Positions 5,985-11,539 of a stretch of 12,136 nt of DNA are shown one piece after another. The notes under the pieces are model-generated. The model saw nothing but the letters and a program-made list of their open reading frames with translations, ran no database searches and was not told the origin of the DNA. The first letter of the stretch is position 1. Each line of letters starts with the position of its first letter. Source of the stretch: Candidatus Iainarchaeum sp. (GTDB taxonomy: Archaea; Iainarchaeota; Iainarchaeia; Iainarchaeales; GCA-2688035); assembly GCA_017610245.1 (NCBI GenBank), contig JAFCCK010000016.1, positions 1-12,136 of the forward strand, in the 5' to 3' direction. The translations under genes and the position numbers were made by a program.

Positions 5985-6824
5985 TTAAAGCTCCTCCAAA
6001 GTATAGGCAGAAGAAAAGCCCTGCTCTTCAAGCAATTCAATCTGGGGCAACGGACTAATATAGCCAAGATACTGGAAAAAGTCCTTTCCAAACTCCTTGT
6101 TGATTAAATCTATAGAAGCCCTATCAATTGCTGCAATGTTGTCACTTACAAGGATTCCTATCCCCTTCATTATTCCAAAGGGGGCATTGTCATGGCAGTC
6201 GCAGTAGGGGGAAATATCGTTCAGCACATTCACAAAGAGGGTATTTGCAGCATCAAACTGGAGCAATACTGCAAAGCAGTGGTTGGCAATCGCCTCAAGC
6301 AGCTCCCTCTTAGCAGCATGCTCCACGTCCTTTGTTTTTTGGTCAATTGTGCCAAAGCCAACATTCTTTATTGCCCCGCCAAAGCCCGCGAACATATGCC
6401 CCTTGCAGTGGCTTACGGCGAGCAACGCATCAGCTTCAGCAACCTCCTTGCTAACCCCAACCTCTCTATCCAAAAAGCCCTTGGCTTTCACTGCATTGTC
6501 CGTTATTACAATGGGGCAGCCAATTGTTTCCTCCGTAAAACCATTCTTGCGAGCGGTTTCATAGTAATCTTCAACAGAGTACCTATGCTTGTGGTATTTT
6601 GTAAGGCTGTCAAAAACAAAGGGCTTTGCTTTTACGGCCAATAATTCCTCAACACACTTTCCAACTATTGGGGGCCTCACATAATTCAAATTGCCCCTTT
6701 CACCCATGTGCACTTTTACAGCTGTGCTCTTTCCGCTGAAATGCTGCCTGAAGCCCAGCTTTTCAAATGCAGAGGGCAGCTTCTGAAGGAACTCTTTTCT
6801 AATAAGGTAAACAGTTGAGGGCAT
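5985..6824 (-). CDS. DUF362 family protein without ferredoxin domain
   Basis: 279 residues matching the DUF362 fold: KVHMGERGNLNYVRPP (38-52), SHCKGHMFAGFGGAIKNVGF (138-157), then C208-D-C210-H and GIGILVSDNIAAIDRASIDL (about 221-240). Many DUF362 proteins carry two 4Fe-4S cysteine clusters between the KNxGFG block and the CDC block. Here the gap (158-207) has a single Cys, so no Fe-S cluster is expected and the protein is a short form. The family's reaction is not established. It has no signal peptide. TTTTTTAAA (6847-6855) is centred 27 bases before the ATG and there is no Shine-Dalgarno site, suggesting a leaderless transcript divergent from the 244-residue gene. Confidence 0.88.
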   Translation of the reverse strand: MPSTVYLIRKEFLQKLPSAFEKLGFRQHFSGKSTAVKVHMGERGNLNYVRPPIVGKCVEELLAVKAKPFVFDSLTKYHKHRYSVEDYYETARKNGFTEETIGCPIVITDNAVKAKGFLDREVGVSKEVAEADALLAVSHCKGHMFAGFGGAIKNVGFGTIDQKTKDVEHAAKRELLEAIANHCFAVLLQFDAANTLFVNVLNDISPYCDCHDNAPFGIMKGIGILVSDNIAAIDRASIDLINKEFGKDFFQYLGYISPLPQIELLEEQGFSSAYTLEEL

Positions 6825-6846
6825 TGAAAAATAAGGGCAAGCTTCA

Positions 6847-6855
6847 TTTAAAAAA
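6847..6855 (-). promoter_or_regulatory. TATA box of the DUF362 gene
   Basis: TTTTTTAAA on the minus strand, centred 27 bases before ATG 6824. It is one half of a divergent promoter region with the TATA box at 6881-6890. Confidence 0.5.
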
Positions 6856-6880
6856 GGTTTTCACCCTAGCGAACGATAAA

Positions 6881-6890
6881 TTTAATTATA
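6881..6890 (+). promoter_or_regulatory. TATA box of the 244-residue basic protein gene
   Basis: TTTAATTATA centred 26.5 bases before ATG 6912. A TTAATTAA palindrome (6900-6907) lies between the box and the ATG and could be a regulator site, though nothing else supports that. Confidence 0.5.
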
Positions 6891-6911
6891 AGCAAGGGAT
6901 TAATTAATTGC

Positions 6912-7646
6912 ATGCGAAAGCCAAAAGTTGGGGCAGGGCGCAAGATACACAAGATAATCAATTTAAGGGCAAGGCTGGCTGAGCTGGGTGTGGAACATCC
7001 TCTTCTCCTCCAATGGAGCAAGCTTACTCCCAAAGAAAGGAGCAAAGAGGTGTGGAGGGCAAGGAAAAGAACCAAGGCGTGGACTAAGACGCAGGAACCT
7101 AGCGAAAAGGCAAAGCGCAGATGGCGGGGAAAAAGATACCAAAAAGCGCACAAGCCCCAGAGAGCTGCCTACATGAGGAAATACAGGTATAGACCAAAAG
7201 TTAGGGCCCAGAGAAGGGTAATGATGAAAAAGCCCAGGGCAGCAGCTCTGGTAAGAAAAAAGAGGAGGGAATATAATAGAGGGTGGTATTATTCTGAACG
7301 GGGCAGGCTTTATGAGAAGATTGTAAGGCCGGGCAAGAGAGAGCAGCGAAGGGAGGAGAAAAAGAAGGGGGCAATTATTGTTGAAAAGGGAACACCCAAA
7401 ATAGGGGTAAAAAAGAGACCAAGCAAAACTGAGAGGGAAAGGATGGTAAAGGAATTTAAGGAAAGGTTGAAAAAGCCCTCCCTCAAGCTGCTCAATGAAA
7501 TGCTGGGCTTTTTCGGCTCCTGGGAGCAGATTCCAAAGGGGCTGAAAAAATCCTTTGCTAGGGAACTGGTTGAAAAAGATAGAATATCCTCTGGCGGTAC
7601 TCCCTGGAAAGAAGCCTTTTGGGAATATCGGGTTAGAGGGAAATAG
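6912..7646 (+). CDS. Very basic 244-residue protein, unknown function
   Basis: I do not recognise this gene. By count, 80 of 244 residues are Lys or Arg, and eight are Trp. Residues 1-60 are basic helical sequence. Residues 68-145 are densest in Arg and contain Tyr/Arg units such as YMRKYRYRPKVRAQRR (87-102) and REYNRGWYYSERGRLYEKI (119-137), resembling the Tyr/Arg repeats that precede HNH nuclease domains in some phage proteins; no HNH motif is present. Residues 170-244 look like a less basic globular end with FFGSWEQIPKGL and PWKEAFWEYR. There is no signal, membrane segment or Cys pair. A well-placed TATA box and codon use like its neighbours support expression. Binding to RNA or DNA is inferred from charge only. 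Confidence 0.72.
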   Translation: MRKPKVGAGRKIHKIINLRARLAELGVEHPLLLQWSKLTPKERSKEVWRARKRTKAWTKTQEPSEKAKRRWRGKRYQKAHKPQRAAYMRKYRYRPKVRAQRRVMMKKPRAAALVRKKRREYNRGWYYSERGRLYEKIVRPGKREQRREEKKKGAIIVEKGTPKIGVKKRPSKTERERMVKEFKERLKKPSLKLLNEMLGFFGSWEQIPKGLKKSFARELVEKDRISSGGTPWKEAFWEYRVRGK

Positions 7647-7664
7647 AAAATTTCTGGGCTGTTT

Positions 7665-8270
7665 TTACTTTGCTTTGCGGCTCTTCGCTCTCAGGCTTGG
7701 GCGAACTTTCTCTGCTCCCTTGCCCTTCCTGCGCAAACCTCTACTGTGTTTCCCTGCAGAGGTTAAGCCCCTTTCAGCCCTTCCTTTTTGCGTACTCTCG
7801 CAAATCCAAGCAATGTCTTTATCGGATTTTATTTCTGGGGCAGCTGTATCAACAAGAATCACTTCATAATAATGGCTCTTGCCGTCCTTTCCAACCAAAT
7901 AAGAATTCAAAGCTTCGCAGTTCTCATACTTCTTGGAGGCGCGCAGTTCTGCAATGCCCTGGATGCTTATTTTCCTTGTGAGCTTTCTCACACCCATTCT
8001 CTTGGGCTTTCTTCCCTTCTTGGGCCTTCTATGGGCGCCACTTCCCTTGCGGACGCGAACCCTCACAACAATAAAGCCCTTTTTTGCCTTATACCCCAAT
8101 GCTCTGGCGCGAGCAATGTTAGTGGGTTTCTTGACCCTTACAACTGCCTTCTTTTCCTTCCTGAAGCCAATCAGCCTGTTCCTCTGTATTGCCTTGTAGT
8201 CGTACGACTCGTCCTTTGCTCCCTTCAGCTCCTTCTGAAAGGTTTCCTGGATTGCTTTTATTGCGCCCAT
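7665..8270 (-). CDS. rpl15e: Ribosomal protein L15e
   Basis: 201 residues from ATG 8270, matching the family length (about 190-205). Conserved blocks: AVVRVKKPTNIARARALGY, GFIVVRVRVRKGSGAHRRP, GRKPKRMG, the ALNSYLVGKDGKSHYYEVIL segment and, near the end, GLTSAGKHSRGLRRKGKGAE. It is a large-subunit protein in archaea and eukaryotes. The frame stays open 22 codons further upstream to a TTG, but that segment is not family-like. L15e belongs to the same conserved gene neighbourhood as Pop5, PsmA and the exosome genes in other archaea; here it stands apart, more than 3 kb from Pop5. It converges on the 244-residue gene with an 18-base gap. Confidence 0.96.
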   Translation of the reverse strand: MGAIKAIQETFQKELKGAKDESYDYKAIQRNRLIGFRKEKKAVVRVKKPTNIARARALGYKAKKGFIVVRVRVRKGSGAHRRPKKGRKPKRMGVRKLTRKISIQGIAELRASKKYENCEALNSYLVGKDGKSHYYEVILVDTAAPEIKSDKDIAWICESTQKGRAERGLTSAGKHSRGLRRKGKGAEKVRPSLRAKSRKAK

Positions 8271-8328
8271 AAAAACCGTTTCCAAACACTCAAAAAGAGG
8301 AATCCCACGAAAATCCAATATTACAGAT

Positions 8329-8460
8329 TTATTCAAAGAGAAGGAATTTAAAGCTAATGTTTCCCTACGCTCCCTTGCTCCCTTTTTTCCCGGTAATGCC
8401 CCTGCCGATGCGCTGCTTTACCTTAATCTCCTCATGCAGGAATTTGTCCCTTTTTTTCAT
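8329..8460 (-). CDS. Possible 43-residue basic ORF upstream of L15e
   Basis: I do not recognise it. From ATG 8460 it encodes 43 residues starting MKKRDKFLHEEIKVKQRIG and continuing with a Lys/Arg-rich middle (GKKGARERRE). The ATG lies exactly 27.5 bases from the centre of the TTAATTAA palindrome at 8484-8491 and has no ribosome site, as expected for a leaderless start. It ends 58 bases before the L15e ATG on the same strand, so it would be the first cistron of the L15e transcript, or simply leader RNA. It is too short for statistics and could be chance. Confidence 0.4.
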
Positions 8461-8483
8461 AGAAAGAAAAATGAATCAATACA

Positions 8484-8491
8484 TTAATTAA
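8484..8491. promoter_or_regulatory. Palindromic TATA box between the L15e side and ttuA
   Basis: TTAATTAA is a perfect palindrome. Its centre (8487.5) is 27.5 bases from ATG 8515 of ttuA on the plus strand and 27.5 bases from ATG 8460 of the small ORF on the minus strand, so one box could serve both directions. A caution: GGAG at 8503-8506, eight bases before the ttuA ATG, would be outside a leaderless message. Confidence 0.5.
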
Positions 8492-8514
8492 AGTATTCCC
8501 CGGGAGTGTTTTTT

Positions 8515-9453
8515 ATGCTAAAGCGAAAATGCGATCGCTGTGGGAAAAAAGCTGCAATGGAACTGCCCTATGGCCCACATTATTTTTGCAGGGAGCACTT
8601 CCTGCATTTCTTTGAGAAGAGGGTAAGGAAAACATGCAGAACAAACAAACTGGTTAAGCCAGGGGAGAAGCTGCTGGTAGCATACAGCGGTGGAAAGGAT
8701 AGCTCTGTTGCATTGTATTTGGTGAACAAAATTTTTGGAAAGAGCAATAAAGTGGAAGCACTGCTGATTGATGAGGGCATAAAGGGCTACAGGGACTGCG
8801 CCCTTCAATATGCTGAGAAAAATTGCAAAGCCTGGGGGATTCCCTTCACAAGGGTTTCCTTCAAGAAAGAATTCGGCTTCACAATGGTTGATGTGATGCG
8901 CAAAACAGGGGCAAAGAAAAAAATTGGAAGCACCTGTGCCTTCTGTGGTGTATTGAGGAGAAGGCTCATGAATAAGTATGCGAAAAAGCTCGGCATGGAC
9001 AAGCTTGTTACTGGGCATAACCTTGATGATGAGGTGCAAAGCATTTTGATGAATGTATGCGAGGCAGATTTGTCTCGCCTTGTAAGGCTTGGGCCAATTG
9101 CAGGCATCTCTTCCATAAAGGGGCTTGTCCCAAGAATCAAGCCATTATGGGAAAGCCCCGAAATAGAGATAATTGCTTTTGCCTACTACAATAAGATACA
9201 CCATTATGAGGAGCAGTGCTGCCCCTTTAAATGGCAGGCGAAGAGAAACACCTATAGGGCAATACTAAATCAATTGGAATCACAGTTTCCTGGAACAATG
9301 TATTCTATCCTTAGCTTCTTCAGGCAAGCGAAGCCAAAGCTCGTTGAAAAGAAGAGAGAAGTGAAGTTGAATTCCTGCAAGGAATGTGGCGAGCCCTGCA
9401 GTGGCAGCACTTGCATGAGCTGCAAGAAAATAATGGAGTTCAAGAAAAAATAG
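8515..9453 (+). CDS. ttuA: tRNA 2-thiolation enzyme, TtuA/Ncs6 family
   Basis: 312 residues from ATG 8515. N-terminal zinc site C6-x2-C9 with C25 and H28; PP-loop SGGKDSS (58-64) that adenylates the target uridine; C141-x2-C144 (TCAFCG) and C235/C236 before PF, matching the three cysteines that hold a 4Fe-4S cluster in TtuA; GHNLDDE (167-173); and a C-terminal zinc knuckle set (CKECGEPC, CMSCK). These enzymes thiolate U34 or U54 of tRNAs with sulfur from a ubiquitin-like carrier; which position applies cannot be read from sequence. A GTG three codons upstream is possible, but ATG with GGAG eight bases before it is preferred. Its stop directly abuts the 3' end of the convergent tRNA-Val. Confidence 0.94.
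   Translation: MLKRKCDRCGKKAAMELPYGPHYFCREHFLHFFEKRVRKTCRTNKLVKPGEKLLVAYSGGKDSSVALYLVNKIFGKSNKVEALLIDEGIKGYRDCALQYAEKNCKAWGIPFTRVSFKKEFGFTMVDVMRKTGAKKKIGSTCAFCGVLRRRLMNKYAKKLGMDKLVTGHNLDDEVQSILMNVCEADLSRLVRLGPIAGISSIKGLVPRIKPLWESPEIEIIAFAYYNKIHHYEEQCCPFKWQAKRNTYRAILNQLESQFPGTMYSILSFFRQAKPKLVEKKREVKLNSCKECGEPCSGSTCMSCKKIMEFKKK
9445..9450 (-). terminator. T-run terminator candidate for tRNA-Val
   Basis: Six T in the tRNA-Val direction, beginning 4 bases past its 3' end. The run is the complement of the Lys codons at the 3' end of ttuA, so the terminator would lie inside that gene. Confidence 0.4.
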
Positions 9454-9561
9454 TGGGCCCGGTGAGAATTGAACTCACGATCTCCCGGATGTCAACCGGA
9501 CGTCATTAATGGATTTCTTTCAAACGCGTTGAAAAGAAATTAACCACTAGACCACGGGCCC
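9454..9561 (-). tRNA. tRNA-Val(GAC) with a 35-base D-loop intron
   Basis: Acceptor GGGCCCG pairs with CGGGCCC, discriminator A, no encoded CCA. The T arm is GTGAG-TTCAATT-CTCAC. The anticodon arm is TCCGG-TTGACAT-CCGGG, giving anticodon GAC. The D arm is interrupted: GTCTAGTGGTT is followed by 35 extra bases before ATGAC. Removing them restores a 73-base tRNA with a normal D arm. Exon 1 is 9542-9561 and exon 2 is 9454-9506. AT-rich sequence at 9592-9607 is a likely promoter. It is adjacent to, and convergent with, ttuA. Confidence 0.9.
9507..9541 (-). other. Non-canonical tRNA intron (D-loop, between positions 20a and 21)
   Basis: 35 bases. A hairpin of about 11 pairs with one bulge (ATTTCTTT against AAAGAAAT, then CAA against TTG) forms its body. 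The junction fits a bulge-helix-bulge: GTGG in exon 1 pairs with CCAT at the intron end (last pair G-U), with 5' bulge TTA and 3' bulge TAA. Cutting after the second base of each bulge gives the expected mature tRNA. The outer helix is imperfect, so the motif is relaxed. The repeat TTAAT at both ends leaves the exact cut ambiguous by a few bases. Confidence 0.82.
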
Positions 9562-9652
9562 ATAATGTGGCAATCTAAGATTTTGATACCTCATAATATA
9601 TTTTAAGGTTTCTTTTTGATAGAGTAGTTTCCCTGTGCCAAATCTTCTCTTT

Positions 9653-9810
9653 ATGCTTGAAAGAAAAAACGTCTTACACCAGATGAAATGACTGCATTGG
9701 CAGAGTGCAGTGATGCTGCTATTTCTAAGGTAAGAGCAAGGATTGGAAAGATTAAGCAGAAGATTGCCGAAAGAAATGCGCAAATAGAAGAACTCAAGCG
9801 GCAACTGTGA
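9653..9810 (+). CDS. Small coiled-coil protein, frame interrupted at an A-run
   Basis: I do not recognise it. Reading from ATG 9653 stops after 12 codons at TGA 9689-9691. One frame back, an open frame continues to TGA 9808-9810 and encodes helical, heptad-like sequence ending IAERNAQIEELKRQL. Joined at the A6 run (9664-9669), the product would be 52 residues beginning MLERKKRLTPDEMTALAE. The junction AGA-AAA-AAC is a phased A-AAA-AAC heptamer, so a -1 ribosomal shift gives the joined product. Other explanations are a one-base sequencing or assembly loss, or a separate 40-residue ORF from ATG 9688, whose ATG overlaps the TGA as ATGA. The stop abuts the convergent 491-residue gene with no gap, as expected of a real gene end. 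Confidence 0.45.
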
Positions 9811-11286
9811 CTACTTCTGCTGCTTTTTCTTTTTCTTGGCTTTCTTTTTCTCGAACACCTTTTCAACTGCTAGGCCCATTTCTTCTGCAAACGCTTTCTC
9901 AAAGTCATCGAGCTCTTTCATCTTCCTGTCAATGAGCCTGACTCTTTTGTTTATTTGCTCTTCCAGGGTTTTTGCCTGCTCGTTCAGCCTCTGGATTGCC
10001 TCGTTGAACTTGTCAACATTGGTTTCAATTACCCTAACGAACTGCTTTTTAAATATTTCAAGGTCAGTCATCTGCTGCCTGAACATCCCTGGCTCAAATT
10101 CCCTTTGAATTGCCCTCTGCAATTCGTCCAGGCTGTTTAGCCTTTCCTTGAGGTGGGATTCAAACATAAGCCTTGTGTCTCTCAATTCATTCAACTCATC
10201 TCTAACATCCTTGTTTAACTCGTCGCTTCTAGCAATTGCCATGTGCTGCAACTTTTTCTCAGCATCTGCCTTCAGGCCCTCTATAACATTTGCCCCTACT
10301 TCAATTGTCTTGTTTACGCGGTCATCCATCTCGCAAATCTTTGCATTTGCTGAATCCAGAAACTCCTGTATTGAGCTCTTTCCCCTTATGAGCTCTGAGT
10401 TCATTTCCCTAACAAGCTTGTTTTTGGTTTCATCCAAATCAGTGAGTTTTGAATCAACGTCCTCCATAAACTCTTTGTACTGCTGCCTCTTTTTCTCCAG
10501 CAGGACCATTTCTTTCTTAAGCTCCTTGCTTGTTTCTTTCATTTCAACTATTTTTTGATCAACAAGCTCCTCTACCTCTTTACCTTTTTTCTCCAGTTCA
10601 GTATTAACCTTGCTCAGGAAAAGCTTTTGCTGCGAATCAAATAGAACCTGCACCTTGTTTATCTCCTTCTTTGCAACCTCATCAGCCTTCTTTGCAATAA
10701 CCTTGTCCAGCTCTTGCCTTATCTCCTTCATTTCCCTGAGCCTTTGGTCAACCGATGAAAGAATGCCCTTCTCCCAAAGCTTTGAAATATCAATGGCCTG
10801 CTCTGGCTTAACCGATGGTTCAGGGGGGGCAGCTACACTAATCGGCTTAATCTTTGGGACCTTCTCTTCTTCCAATGCTTTGATTGCCCCAAGAACGGGC
10901 TTTGCTTCCTCGCTAGGTTTTTCTTCTGGCTTTGTCTTAACTTCCTTGGGCTTTTTCTTTTCCGCTGGTTTTTCTTCAGCAGCTGTCTGGGCGGAAATCT
11001 GCTTGGCAAGCTCTGAAAGCTTTTTTGAACTTACCTCGGGTTTCTTCGCTTCAATTTCCTCCTTTTTCGGCAGTCCTGCGGCTTTCCTCTCCTCAACCGC
11101 CCTTTTCTCTTTTTTCTCAACCGCTTCCTTTTCCTTCTGCGGCTGTTTCGCCAGCCTTATTAATTTCCTGGCCTGCCTTTCGTGAACACCAACCTCTTTA
11201 AGGTGCAATACTATCTCCTCATCTGGCACTTTTAAATCAATCAGCTTTCTAACGCTGTCGAGCAATATCTTTTTTTTGTCAACCAT
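9811..11286 (-). CDS. Long coiled-coil protein, 491 residues, unknown function
   Basis: I do not recognise a named family. Residues 6-48 form a small helical module (LDSVRKLIDLKVPDEEIVLH, then ARKLIRLAKQ) of the kind often seen at the start of archaeal coiled-coil proteins. Residues 50-170 are a low-complexity linker of Lys, Glu, Ala and Pro. Residues 175-478 are continuous heptad-type coiled coil, rich in Glu, Lys, Leu and Gln. The last 12 residues are almost all Lys and Gln. No ATPase motif, signal or membrane segment is seen, so it is not an SMC protein by itself. A structural, cytoskeletal or chromosome-associated scaffold is possible. TTTATATT is centred 28.5 bases before the ATG with no ribosome site, suggesting a leaderless gene. 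Confidence 0.85.
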   Translation of the reverse strand: MVDKKKILLDSVRKLIDLKVPDEEIVLHLKEVGVHERQARKLIRLAKQPQKEKEAVEKKEKRAVEERKAAGLPKKEEIEAKKPEVSSKKLSELAKQISAQTAAEEKPAEKKKPKEVKTKPEEKPSEEAKPVLGAIKALEEEKVPKIKPISVAAPPEPSVKPEQAIDISKLWEKGILSSVDQRLREMKEIRQELDKVIAKKADEVAKKEINKVQVLFDSQQKLFLSKVNTELEKKGKEVEELVDQKIVEMKETSKELKKEMVLLEKKRQQYKEFMEDVDSKLTDLDETKNKLVREMNSELIRGKSSIQEFLDSANAKICEMDDRVNKTIEVGANVIEGLKADAEKKLQHMAIARSDELNKDVRDELNELRDTRLMFESHLKERLNSLDELQRAIQREFEPGMFRQQMTDLEIFKKQFVRVIETNVDKFNEAIQRLNEQAKTLEEQINKRVRLIDRKMKELDDFEKAFAEEMGLAVEKVFEKKKAKKKKKQQK

Positions 11287-11310
11287 TGCAAAATAAAGAA
11301 TAGCTAAACG

Positions 11311-11318
11311 AATATAAA
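11311..11318 (-). promoter_or_regulatory. TATA box of the 491-residue coiled-coil gene
   Basis: TTTATATT centred 28.5 bases before ATG 11286, in the short gap after tRNA-Ala. Its T-rich flank may also help end tRNA-Ala transcription. Confidence 0.5.
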
Positions 11319-11329
11319 AGAATTTAGTT

Positions 11330-11418
11330 TGGACCCTGCGGGAATCGAACCCGCGATCTCGTCCACATTGGAATTCTTAACTTGCCAAGGACGTGTCCTA
11401 CCTCTAGACCAAGGGCCC
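11330..11418 (-). tRNA. tRNA-Ala(GGC) with a 17-base canonical intron
   Basis: Acceptor GGGCCCT pairs with AGGGTCC and contains G3-U70, the identity pair of alanine tRNA; discriminator A; no encoded CCA. D arm GTCTAGAGGTAGGAC; anticodon stem CGTCC/GGACG; T arm GCGGG-TTCGATT-CCCGC. After intron removal the loop is TTGGCAT with anticodon GGC, and the mature length is 72. TTTAAAATA (11444-11452), about 30 bases upstream, is the likely TATA box. Confidence 0.93.
11366..11382 (-). other. tRNA intron at position 37/38
   Basis: 17 bases. TTGG on the exon side pairs with CCAA near the intron end as a 4-pair central helix, flanked by bulges CAA and TGT and closed by the anticodon stem CGTCC/GGACG. 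This is a textbook bulge-helix-bulge at the canonical place. Confidence 0.88.
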
Positions 11419-11443
11419 TCAATTAGAATTAATCCTGAGAAAC

Positions 11444-11452
11444 TATTTTAAA
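11444..11452 (-). promoter_or_regulatory. TATA box of tRNA-Ala
   Basis: TTTAAAATA on the minus strand, centred 30 bases before the tRNA 5' end at 11418, a normal distance for an archaeal tRNA promoter. Confidence 0.5.
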
Positions 11453-11479
11453 GAATCAGTTGGTAGGGCTCCATCTGCT

Positions 11480-11495
11480 TTCGGTGAAAACCGAA
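11480..11495. repeat. Small hairpin with GAAA loop
   Basis: TTCGGT-GAAA-ACCGAA is a perfect 6-pair stem with a GNRA-type loop on the plus strand. It lies between the tRNA-Ala promoter and the lipoprotein TATA box, so it should be in neither transcript unless read from outside. It may be a regulator site or chance. Confidence 0.35.
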
Positions 11496-11508
11496 CAAAA
11501 CAGAAAGG

Positions 11509-11516
11509 TATTTATA
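11509..11516 (+). promoter_or_regulatory. TATA box of the lipoprotein gene
   Basis: TATTTATA centred 27.5 bases before ATG 11540, with no ribosome site between, fitting a leaderless message. Confidence 0.55.
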
Positions 11517-11539
11517 GTATCTTTGCAGTTAATTTAAAC

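Noticed and set aside
8271..8336. 22-codon N-terminal extension of L15e from a TTG
   Set aside because: L15e family length and the MGAIKAIQETF start fit ATG 8270; the extension is not family-like.
7788..8351. 187-residue plus-strand frame opposite L15e
   Set aside because: L15e on the minus strand is certain; the plus-strand reading has no recognisable motif or promoter.
9547..9866. Two minus-strand frames over the 9653 ORF and tRNA-Val
   Set aside because: They overlap the tRNA or the 3' end of the coiled-coil gene, and the helical plus-strand frame explains the region better.
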